From positions 1-5,211 of the forward strand of contig CAJASG010000350.1 in NCBI GenBank assembly GCA_903944555.1: a stretch of DNA of 5,211 nt, given 5' to 3'. The translations under genes and the position numbers were made by a program. Source of the stretch: an uncultured beta proteobacterium (lineage in GTDB: Bacteria; Pseudomonadota; Gammaproteobacteria; Burkholderiales; Burkholderiaceae_C). Positions 1 to 5,211 of this stretch are shown one piece after another (position 1 is the stretch's first letter; the number at the start of each line of letters is the position of its first letter). The notes below the pieces were generated by a model that did not search any database, was not told the DNA's origin, and saw only the letters and a program-made list of their open reading frames with translations.

Positions 1-989
1 TCCAGCGTGTCCATCATGACCTTGCGCAGGGCGCCGTCCTTGTCGCGCGCCAACAGTGCGTCCCACTCGCTGCCCCACAGCAGCTTGATGACGTTCCAAC
101 CGGCACCGCGGAATTCACTTTCCAGCTCTTGCACGATCTTGCCGTTGCCGCGCACCGGGCCGTCCAGGCGCTGCAGGTTGCAGTTAACAACAAAAATCAG
201 GTTGTCCAGCTTCTCGCGCGCGGCCAAGCCGATGGCGCCCAGGGATTCGACCTCGTCCATCTCGCCGTCGCCGCAGAACACCCAGACCTTGCGGTTGGAG
301 GTGTCCGCAATGCCACGGGCATGCAGGTATTTCAAAAAGCGCGCCTGGTAAATCGCCATCAATGGGCCCAGACCCATCGACACCGTGGGGAACTGCCAGA
401 ACTCGGGCATCAGCTTGGGGTGCGGATAGCTCGACAGGCCTTTGCCGTCCACCTCTTGACGGAAGTTGAGCAACTGCTCTTCCGTCAGGCGGCCTTCCAG
501 GTAAGCGCGGGCATAGACGCCGGGCGACACGTGGCCCTGGATGTAGAGGCAATCGCCACCGTGGTTTTCGCTCTCGGCGTGCCAAAAATGGTTAAAACCA
601 GCACCAAACATATGGGCCAGCGAGGCGAAGGAGCCAATGTGGCCACCCAAATCGCCACCATCCACCGGGTGGTGCCGGTTGGCCTTGACCACCATGGCCA
701 TGGCGTTCCAGCGCATGTAGGCGCGCAGGCGCTCTTCAATCTCAATATTGCCGGGGCAACGGGCTTCCTGGTCGGTCTCGATGGTGTTCACATAACCGGT
801 GTTGGCCGAAAACGGCATGTCGATGCTGCTTTGGCGGGCATGTTCCAGCAGTTGCTCCAGCAAGAAATGGGCGCGCTCAGGGCCCTCACTGCTGATGACG
901 GCGCTTAGCGCGTCCATCCATTCTCGGGTTTCTTGGCTGTCCGCGTCAGGCGCGACGGAGCCTAATAATTTCTCTGGAACTGCTGACAT
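1..989 (-). CDS. aceE: Pyruvate dehydrogenase E1 component, homodimeric type (N-terminal 329 residues, partial)
   Basis: E1 of the pyruvate dehydrogenase complex: thiamine-diphosphate-dependent decarboxylation of pyruvate and reductive acetylation of the lipoyl groups of E2 (AceF), in the cytoplasm. Reading leftward from the ATG at 989-987, the frame stays open to the window edge. It gives 329 complete codons, roughly a third of the usual length of near 890 residues. The protein aligns by eye with E. coli AceE throughout. Visible landmarks are YPGN-like CPGNIEIEERLRA (78-90), GGH with His117, QGHVSPGVYARAYLEGRLT with His153, SSYPHPKLMPEFWQFPTVSMGLGP (186-209), the thiamine-diphosphate motif beginning GDGEMDE at 240 and closing at VVN (267-269), and NCNLQRLDGPV (269-279). 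The two histidines match active-site His106 and His142 of the E. coli enzyme by context. The start is supported by a GGAGA site just upstream. aceF and lpd would be expected downstream, off the left edge. The long plus-strand frame across 129-908 is a shadow. Confidence 0.97.
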   Translation of the reverse strand, partial: MSAVPEKLLGSVAPDADSQETREWMDALSAVISSEGPERAHFLLEQLLEHARQSSIDMPFSANTGYVNTIETDQEARCPGNIEIEERLRAYMRWNAMAMVVKANRHHPVDGGDLGGHIGSFASLAHMFGAGFNHFWHAESENHGGDCLYIQGHVSPGVYARAYLEGRLTEEQLLNFRQEVDGKGLSSYPHPKLMPEFWQFPTVSMGLGPLMAIYQARFLKYLHARGIADTSNRKVWVFCGDGEMDEVESLGAIGLAAREKLDNLIFVVNCNLQRLDGPVRGNGKIVQELESEFRGAGWNVIKLLWGSEWDALLARDKDGALRKVMMDTL

Positions 990-993
990 GTTG

Positions 994-998
994 TCTCC
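994..998 (-). promoter_or_regulatory. Ribosome binding site of aceE
   Basis: On the minus strand the bases before the start read GGAGACAAC then ATG. GGAGA is a good Shine-Dalgarno core with four bases (CAAC) before the start codon. It fixes the aceE start at 989 and contrasts with the divergent kinase gene, which has no recognisable site. Confidence 0.8.
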
Positions 999-1028
999 AA
1001 TTGTGTTTATGTTGGCGATAGTAATCGG

Positions 1029-1101
1029 GATTAATCGTTCTAGGGGCACCCATCTAATTATCCGTCAGATTTCTGAAAATTCCAATAGGTGATTAATGAT
1101 T
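1029..1101. repeat. Two GATTAAT direct repeats flanking the aceE promoter
   Basis: GATTAATCGTT at 1029-1039 and GATTAATGATT at 1091-1101 agree at 9 of 11 positions and lie 62 bases apart in the same orientation. One sits just downstream of the predicted aceE start of transcription, the other just upstream of the predicted -35. That placement suits operator half-sites, but the motif is AT-rich within an AT-rich spacer, so chance is a real alternative. Confidence 0.35.
1057..1085 (-). promoter_or_regulatory. Candidate sigma70-type promoter of aceE
   Basis: On the minus strand there is TTGGAA (1085-1080, -35, four of six consensus bases), a spacer of exactly 17 bases, then GATAAT (1062-1057, -10, five of six). 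Transcription would begin near 1050, giving an untranslated leader of about 60 bases. This is the best promoter-like pair in the divergent region and it points at aceE. It is an inference from sequence only; no equally good promoter was found for the kinase gene on the plus strand. Confidence 0.55.
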
Positions 1102-1135
1102 TCATATTACGATATTAGTCACAATGAAAATCCAA

Positions 1136-1155
1136 GCAAAAGCGGGTCCTTTTGC
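1136..1155. promoter_or_regulatory. 20-bp perfect inverted repeat, possible operator
   Basis: The arms GCAAAAG (1136-1142) and CTTTTGC (1149-1155) are exact reverse complements around a 6-base centre CGGGTC. A 7-6-7 dyad fits a dimeric regulator, or a short hairpin if it is transcribed in the leader of the kinase gene. It is not a terminator for either gene: its T run lies inside the stem and it stands upstream of both coding regions. Its centre is 32 bases from that of a second dyad nearer the kinase start. Confidence 0.45.
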
Positions 1156-1167
1156 GCGCCACTTGAC

Positions 1168-1187
1168 GCGTGACTTACACTTCACGC
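1168..1187. promoter_or_regulatory. 20-bp inverted repeat abutting the kinase start, possible operator
   Basis: The arms GCGTGA (1168-1173) and TCACGC (1182-1187) are exact reverse complements around an 8-base centre CTTACACT. The right arm ends one base before the assigned kinase ATG, so this dyad occupies the place where a ribosome binding site would normally lie. In DNA it could be an operator; in RNA a hairpin here could limit translation of the kinase. Six-base arms are short enough that chance cannot be excluded. Confidence 0.35.
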
Positions 1188-1188
1188 A

Positions 1189-3723
1189 ATGCCATTGCCA
1201 CCGTCTCTCACCCATCTGAATTCCCTCCATTTACAGCCCGTAACAAGGCTGCAAAACTGGTGGCAACGCCTCACACCACACCGCCAGGACCGCGTGGCCA
1301 TGCTGGCCCCGTTGGCCGCGGTCATGCTGTTCTTTGTTGCGATCGTTGCGGTGCTGGGCTACTTGCGGATCGAAGAGATTGACCGCGAGCAAGAGGCCGT
1401 GCAGCGCGATGTGGAATACACGCAACAGCGGCTCCGTTTGCGCCTGCTGGAACGACAAGAACAGTTCATGCGTGTTGCACGCGAGGTCTCCAACGGGGAG
1501 CTAGACGCCACCGAATTCAAAGCGCGCACTGTGTCGATGCTCAACCAGTACCCGGAATTGCAGGGTGTGGCGTGGATCGATGAGCGCCGCCGCGTCAAGT
1601 CCAGCCTGGGGTCCACGGATGTGACCATGGGCCAGCCGACGCTGGCTGGCAGCGTGCTCAAGCATGAGGACACCGAACTCGGCTTCACCCAGGCCCGTGA
1701 CCTGAACCAAACCGTGTACCTGCAACGCATCTGGTCGAACGAACAGGAGCCTCTGCTGCAAATGCACATTCCATTGACCGAGCGCGGGCGGTTTGCTGGC
1801 GTGTTGCTGGCGGAATACTCGGTCGACGGCCTGTACCGCTACGGTGTGCCCTCAGAGGTCTCCGCGCGGTACGCCGTGTCTTTGCTCGACGCCAATGGCA
1901 AGCTGCTGGCAGGCTCCTATATCCCCATTAAAAAGGTGGTCAGCAAGCTGCTGCCGTGGGCCACTCCGCCCAACGAGTACGCCATGCCAGTCTCGCCAGT
2001 GGGCAATGGTCTGGTGATTCGGGCACAGGCTTACCGCGCCTCCTTGGGGGTGATTGGAAGCGGCCTGTTTTGGCTGGTCACGGCACTCAGCGTGATGACG
2101 GCCTGGATGCTGATTGCCAACTGGCGCCACACCCGCAAGCGCATGCAAGCCCAGCAAGCCTTGCTGTCTGAGACCAACTTTCGCCGCGCCATGGAAAACT
2201 CCATGCTGACCGGCATGCGCGCGATGGACTTACAGGGGCGCATCACCTATGTCAACGCAGCCTTTTGCCAGATGACGGGGTGGACGGAGTCTGACCTGGT
2301 CGGGCGCACGGCGCCATTTCCGTATTGGCCCGAAACCGACCGGGAGCAACTGGCCTCGCGGCTGGAAGACGAGTTGAGCGGCAAGACCACGCCCGGGGGT
2401 TTCCAGGTACGCGTGCGGCGCCGGGACAACGTGCTGTTTGACGCCCGCCTCTACGTATCACCTTTGATTGATGCGCTTGGCACACAAACCGGGTGGATGA
2501 CCTCGATGACGGACATCACCGAGCCCAACCGGGTTCGGGAACAGCTGACCCAATCGCACCAACGGTTCACCACCGTGCTGGAGGCGCTGGACGCCTCCAT
2601 CTCGGTCGCACCGCTGGGCAGTGACGAAATGCTGTTTGCCAACAAACTGTACCGCCAGTGGTTTGGCACACAGGCCGACGGACACCTGCAACTGGTGGCC
2701 GAGGCGGGGGTCCCCCCCAGCCCGACCAATGACGAATCGCACGACAGCGTCGACTCCTTTGCCGGGCTGCCTACCACCGCGTTTCCTGACACCGACTCCG
2801 AAAGCGCCGAGATTTTCATCACCACCTTGGGCAAATGGTTGGAGGTGCGCACCCGCTATTTGAGCTGGGTGGACGGTCGCCTGGCGCAAATGGTGATTGC
2901 CACCGACATCACCACCCGCCGCCTGGCCGAAGAACAAGCGGCAACCCAGGCGGAGCGCGCGCAAACCGCGAGCCGCCTGATCACCATGGGCGAAATGGCC
3001 TCCAGTGTGGCCCACGAACTCAACCAGCCACTCACCGCGATCAACAACTATTGCAACGGCATGGTGTCGCGCATCAAGGCCCACCAGATTTCTGAAGAGG
3101 ACTTGCTGGGCGCGCTGGAAAAAACCGCCAAACAGGCCCACCGTGCCGGGCAAATCATTCAGCGCATTCGCTCATTCGTGAAGCGCAGCGAACCCAACCG
3201 CACGCAGGCGGAAGTCGGGCTCATGGTTGCGGAGGCGGTTGAACTGGCGGAGCTGGAGTTACGCAGGTTCAATGTGCGACTCAACCACTATGTGGCGGCG
3301 CGCCTCCCCATGCTGTTGGTGGACCCCATTTTGATTGAACAGGTACTGGTCAACCTCTTGCGCAACGCGGCCGAGTCGATCGACATGGCACTGCGTCAAA
3401 CCTCTGAACGCATCGTGGAATTGCGCGTGGTGCCCAAGCGGATTGATGACAAGGAAGTGGTGGAGTTTTCGGTGCAGGACACGGGCAAGGGATTGGCCCC
3501 CGAGGTGATGGCCCGCCTGTACGAAGCGTTCTACTCCACCAAGGCCGATGGCATGGGCATTGGCCTGAGTTTGTGCCGCTCCATCGTCGAATCCCACCTG
3601 GGGCGCATGACAGCGGAGAACATCTACAATGGTGCGGATGTGACGGGGTGCCGGTTTTCGTTCTGGATTCCCCTGTCTGAAGCCACCGCCGAGTCATCAA
3701 GACTGGCGCGCAAGAGCAAGTAA
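1189..3723 (+). CDS. Membrane sensor histidine kinase with two PAS-like domains (FixL/DctB-type kinase core)
   Basis: Probable inner-membrane sensor kinase that phosphorylates the regulator encoded 15 bases downstream. Residues 37-60 form a first transmembrane helix (AMLAPLAAVMLFFVAIVAVL). Residues about 61-283 form an extracytoplasmic region opening with a charged, helix-prone stretch. Residues 285-311 form a second helix. PAS 1 spans about 327-446 and ends MTDIT, with YVNAAFCQMTGW and the PFPYWPE turn. A divergent PAS 2 spans about 455-575 and ends ATDIT. A short coiled linker leads to HisKA with phospho-acceptor His609 in AHELNQPL. The ATPase domain has an N box with Asn726 in NAAES, a G1 box with Asp764 in DTGKG, and an F box followed after a very short lid by GMGIGLSL (788-795), as in FixL-type kinases. 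No receiver domain is attached. There is no Shine-Dalgarno before the ATG at 1189; a GTG at codon 36 and ATG at codon 38 follow an AGGA, but starting there would remove the basic segment before the first helix. The input ligand is unknown. Confidence 0.93.
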   Translation: MPLPPSLTHLNSLHLQPVTRLQNWWQRLTPHRQDRVAMLAPLAAVMLFFVAIVAVLGYLRIEEIDREQEAVQRDVEYTQQRLRLRLLERQEQFMRVAREVSNGELDATEFKARTVSMLNQYPELQGVAWIDERRRVKSSLGSTDVTMGQPTLAGSVLKHEDTELGFTQARDLNQTVYLQRIWSNEQEPLLQMHIPLTERGRFAGVLLAEYSVDGLYRYGVPSEVSARYAVSLLDANGKLLAGSYIPIKKVVSKLLPWATPPNEYAMPVSPVGNGLVIRAQAYRASLGVIGSGLFWLVTALSVMTAWMLIANWRHTRKRMQAQQALLSETNFRRAMENSMLTGMRAMDLQGRITYVNAAFCQMTGWTESDLVGRTAPFPYWPETDREQLASRLEDELSGKTTPGGFQVRVRRRDNVLFDARLYVSPLIDALGTQTGWMTSMTDITEPNRVREQLTQSHQRFTTVLEALDASISVAPLGSDEMLFANKLYRQWFGTQADGHLQLVAEAGVPPSPTNDESHDSVDSFAGLPTTAFPDTDSESAEIFITTLGKWLEVRTRYLSWVDGRLAQMVIATDITTRRLAEEQAATQAERAQTASRLITMGEMASSVAHELNQPLTAINNYCNGMVSRIKAHQISEEDLLGALEKTAKQAHRAGQIIQRIRSFVKRSEPNRTQAEVGLMVAEAVELAELELRRFNVRLNHYVAARLPMLLVDPILIEQVLVNLLRNAAESIDMALRQTSERIVELRVVPKRIDDKEVVEFSVQDTGKGLAPEVMARLYEAFYSTKADGMGIGLSLCRSIVESHLGRMTAENIYNGADVTGCRFSFWIPLSEATAESSRLARKSK

Positions 3724-3738
3724 AAACTGGACCATTTA

Positions 3739-4365
3739 ATGAGCTTGATTCCCAAAAAAGGCACGATCTACGTTGTGGATGATGACGAGGCGGTGCGCGA
3801 CTCGCTGCAATGGTTGCTCGAAGGCAAGGACTACCGGGTGCGCTGCTTTGACTCCGCCGAGTCGTTTTTGAGCCGCTACGATGCGCGCGAAGTGGCTTGC
3901 CTGATTGTGGACATCCGCATGGGTGGGATGACCGGGCTGGAGCTGCAAAACCGTTTGATCGAGATCCGCTCCCCCCTGCCCATCGTGTTCATCACCGGCC
4001 ATGGCGATGTGCCTATGGCGGTAGACACCATGAAAAAAGGGGCCATGGACTTCATCCAGAAGCCGTTCAAGGAAGACCAATTGGCAACCCTGGTCGAGCG
4101 CATGCTGGAACAGGCCAAAGACTCGTTTGCCGACTTCCAGCTGGCCACCAGCCGTGAAGCCTTGCTGGCAAAGCTCACCCTGCGCGAGTCCCAGGTGCTG
4201 GAGCGCATTGTGGCCGGGCGACTGAATAAACAAATCGCCGATGACCTCGCCATCAGCATCAAAACGGTGGAAGCGCACCGCGCCAACATCATGGAAAAAC
4301 TCAGCGCCAATACGGTGGCCGACTTGTTGAAAATCGCCTTGGGACAAAACGCGCCCAAGGTCTAA
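3739..4365 (+). CDS. FixJ-type response regulator, receiver plus LuxR/NarL-type DNA-binding domain
   Basis: Cytoplasmic transcription regulator, almost certainly phosphorylated by the kinase encoded just upstream. Receiver domain at residues about 8-122: acidic pocket Asp14-Asp15-Asp16 in [11 protein letters not shown], phospho-acceptor Asp58 in LIVDIRM, switch Thr86 in FITGHGD, and Lys108 in IQKPF. The DKPF-like pattern and the GHGDVPMAV stretch are typical of the FixJ subfamily. A linker (about 123-142) leads to a LuxR-type helix-turn-helix at about 143-205, with [19 protein letters not shown] followed by [23 protein letters not shown]. All key residues are present and 208 aa is normal for the family. 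The start has only a weak GGA (3729-3731), so translational coupling to the kinase stop 15 bases upstream is likely. Family relatives include FixJ, TodT/StyR and TtrR; I cannot choose a target from the sequence. Divergent aceE and its own operon are the closest candidates. Confidence 0.95.
   Translation: MSLIPKKGTIYVVDDDEAVRDSLQWLLEGKDYRVRCFDSAESFLSRYDAREVACLIVDIRMGGMTGLELQNRLIEIRSPLPIVFITGHGDVPMAVDTMKKGAMDFIQKPFKEDQLATLVERMLEQAKDSFADFQLATSREALLAKLTLRESQVLERIVAGRLNKQIADDLAISIKTVEAHRANIMEKLSANTVADLLKIALGQNAPKV
4337..4360 (+). other. Stem-loop at the 3' end of the response regulator gene
   Basis: The arms CCTTGGG (4337-4343) and CCCAAGG (4354-4360) pair perfectly over 7 bases around a 10-base loop. 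They lie in the last ten codons of the regulator, ending two bases before its stop codon (4363-4365). There is no T run after it, so it is not a classical terminator; it could protect the 3' end of the kinase-regulator mRNA. The encoded amino acids here (ALGQNAPK) could equally be the only reason for the sequence. Confidence 0.35.
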
Positions 4366-4380
4366 TATGCGAACTTTACC

Positions 4381-4397
4381 GCTATCGATTTAATAGC
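4381..4397. repeat. Short AT-rich inverted repeat before the terminator
   Basis: The arms GCTAT (4381-4385) and ATAGC (4393-4397) flank CGATTTA and are followed by TTATT. Five base pairs make a weak hairpin. Together with the GC-rich hairpin 5 bases downstream it gives a two-part unit: an AATAGC-ended palindrome, then a CGCCCG...CGGGCG stem. From memory, this resembles a class of intergenic repeats that is common in Comamonadaceae genomes. Confidence 0.3.
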
Positions 4398-4402
4398 TTA
4401 TT

Positions 4403-4439
4403 ACGCCCGCTCTGTCTCGATTTGCGGGCGTTTCTAATT
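4403..4439 (+). terminator. Probable rho-independent terminator of the kinase-regulator operon
   Basis: A perfect 8-bp GC-rich stem, ACGCCCGC (4403-4410) with GCGGGCGT (4424-4431), encloses a 13-base loop and is followed by TTCTAATT. The stem begins 38 bases after the regulator stop codon, in the right place to end that operon. The T tract is broken and the loop is large, so it may be leaky. It ends only 15 bases before the folD ATG, so a transcript entering folD from upstream would have to read through it. Confidence 0.65.
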
Positions 4440-4454
4440 GGAAAAACACAAACC

Positions 4455-5211
4455 ATGACCCTCGCCCCCACCGCCCAGATCATCAACGGAAACACCCTGT
4501 CCGCCCAACTCCGTGCTGACGTCACCCGCCGTACCGCAGCCCTGCGCGCGCGTGGCCTGACACCCGGCCTGGCCGTGGTGCTGGTGGGTGAAAACCCGGC
4601 CGCCCTGGTGTATGTGCGCAACAAGGTCAAGGCCTGCGTTGATAGTGGGCTGCACTCCGTGCTGGAGCAGTACCCTGCCACCATGACCGAGGCCGAGCTG
4701 CTGGCGCGCATCGACACCCTGAACACCGACGACAGCATCCACGGCATCCTGGTGCAATTGCCCCTGCCAGCGCACATTGATGCACAGAAGGTGATTGAAG
4801 CCATCTCGCCCGCCAAGGATGTGGACGGTTTTCACGTCGCCAGCGCCGGTGCCCTCATGGTGGGTCAGCCCGGCTTTTGGCCCTGCACGCCCTATGGCTG
4901 CATGAAGATGCTCGAATCCATTGGCTACCAGCTGCGCGGCAAACACGCCGTGGTGATTGGCCGCTCCAACATCGTGGGCAAGCCCATGGCGCTGATGTTG
5001 TTGCAGCAAAACGCCACCGTCACCATCTGCCACAGTGCCACGGCCGATCTGAAAGCCATGACCCTGCAGGCCGACGTGATCGTCGCTGCCGTGGGCAAGC
5101 GCAACGTACTCACCGCGGACATGGTCAAACCCGGCGCCGTGGTGATTGACGTGGGCATGAACCGCAACGACGAAGGCAAGCTGTGCGGCGACGTGGACTT
5201 TGACGGCGTCA
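4455..5211 (+). CDS. folD: Bifunctional methylenetetrahydrofolate dehydrogenase / methenyltetrahydrofolate cyclohydrolase (N-terminal 252 residues, partial)
   Basis: Cytoplasmic enzyme that interconverts 5,10-methylene-, 5,10-methenyl- and 10-formyl-tetrahydrofolate using NADP+, feeding purine and formyl-Met synthesis. The frame runs from the ATG at 4455 to the window edge with 252 complete codons; the family is usually about 280-300 aa, so roughly the last 30 residues are missing. Visible motifs are the catalytic pair Tyr53 and Lys57 in YVRNKVKA, Gln101 in GILVQLPLP, Asp124 in KDVDGFH, the substrate-loop motif PCTPYG (143-148), the nucleotide-binding stretch [12 protein letters not shown] (166-177), ICHS (191-194), and [12 protein letters not shown] near the C-terminus. 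Every catalytic residue I can place is present. The Shine-Dalgarno is weak, a TTGGAAAAA stretch ending about eight bases before the start and lying directly behind the terminator hairpin. A dedicated promoter was not clearly seen; TTGGGA (4339-4344), 18 bases, TAATAT (4363-4368) is a weak possibility. Confidence 0.97.
   Translation, partial: MTLAPTAQIINGNTLSAQLRADVTRRTAALRARGLTPGLAVVLVGENPAALVYVRNKVKACVDSGLHSVLEQYPATMTEAELLARIDTLNTDDSIHGILVQLPLPAHIDAQKVIEAISPAKDVDGFHVASAGALMVGQPGFWPCTPYGCMKMLESIGYQLRGKHAVVIGRSNIVGKPMALMLLQQNATVTICHSATADLKAMTLQADVIVAAVGKRNVLTADMVKPGAVVIDVGMNRNDEGKLCGDVDFDGV

Noticed and set aside
242..272. Val and Leu in GDGEMDEVESLGAI of AceE where E. coli has Pro and Lys
   Set aside because: I recall these residues as normal for betaproteobacterial AceE. 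The thiamine-diphosphate and metal-binding residues are unchanged, so this is ordinary family variation.
129..908. A 259-codon open frame on the plus strand
   Set aside because: It is exactly antisense, codon for codon, to aceE, whose protein is unmistakable. Its product is rich in His, Gln, Val and Ala in the way of reverse-complement translations and shows no domain.
1163..1191. TTGACG as a -35 for a kinase promoter
   Set aside because: The hexamer is good, but at spacings of 15 to 18 bases there is only GC-rich sequence (for example GCAATG) with no acceptable -10, and transcription would begin inside the coding region.
2167..2913. Haem-binding oxygen sensor like FixL, suggested by the FixL/FixJ-type kinase and regulator
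   Set aside because: Neither PAS-like domain shows the FixL haem-ligand context (a His in an RHDxYxxRY-like helix). The likeness to FixL is confined to the kinase core and partner regulator.
2458..3153. A 231-codon open frame on the minus strand inside the kinase gene
   Set aside because: It lies antisense to the PAS 2 and HisKA coding region. Its product has no recognisable motif, and the plus-strand frame has clear kinase signatures throughout.
3736..4347. A 203-codon open frame on the minus strand across the response regulator gene
   Set aside because: It is antisense to an intact FixJ-type regulator with all catalytic residues. The open frame follows from codon bias on the coding strand.
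4876..4881. Trp142 before PCTPYG in FolD, where many FolD proteins have Arg
   Set aside because: Looks like lineage variation next to the substrate loop. All catalytic residues (Tyr53, Lys57, Gln101, Asp124) are kept, so there is no reason to suspect altered function.
4434..5033. A 199-codon open frame on the minus strand across folD
   Set aside because: It is antisense to folD, which has its catalytic and nucleotide-binding motifs in place. The product is Gly/His/Gln-rich shadow sequence.

Overview
The window is about 60% GC by eye and looks like ordinary core chromosome of a betaproteobacterium, most likely order Burkholderiales and family Comamonadaceae (Rhodoferax/Polaromonas-like). That placement rests on remembered family resemblance of the AceE and FolD proteins (the homodimeric AceE type, FolD stretches such as [13 protein letters not shown]) and was not tested by any search. 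There is no sign of mobile DNA, CRISPR, tRNA or rRNA.

Layout. (1) Positions 1-989, minus strand: the first 329 codons of aceE, the E1 subunit of the pyruvate dehydrogenase complex; the rest lies off the left edge. (2) Positions 990-1188: a 199-base divergent intergenic region. Its aceE-proximal part is AT-rich and holds a good sigma70-type promoter for aceE (TTGGAA, 17 bases, GATAAT) bracketed by two near-identical GATTAAT repeats. Its kinase-proximal part holds two 20-bp dyad symmetries whose centres are 32 bp apart. (3) Positions 1189-3723, plus strand: an 844-aa membrane-bound hybrid-free sensor histidine kinase with two transmembrane segments, a large extracytoplasmic region, two PAS-like domains and a FixL/DctB-type kinase core. 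(4) Positions 3739-4365, plus strand: a 208-aa FixJ-type response regulator, 15 bases behind the kinase and surely its partner. (5) Positions 4337-4439: a run of three hairpins, the last a likely terminator. (6) Positions 4455-5211, plus strand: the first 252 codons of folD (methylenetetrahydrofolate dehydrogenase/cyclohydrolase), cut by the right edge.

How the genes may work together. aceE and folD are central carbon and one-carbon metabolism genes. The two-component pair lies between them, divergent from aceE, with which it shares the intergenic region. The simplest hypothesis is that the FixL/FixJ-like pair senses an external or membrane signal and controls the divergent pyruvate dehydrogenase genes, itself, or both. 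The sequence shows the arrangement and candidate operators; it does not prove the regulation. I see no strong case for a wholly new system here. The points most worth following are the paired dyads and flanking repeats in the divergent region, the unassigned input domain of the kinase, and the hairpin cluster that ends just before the folD start.
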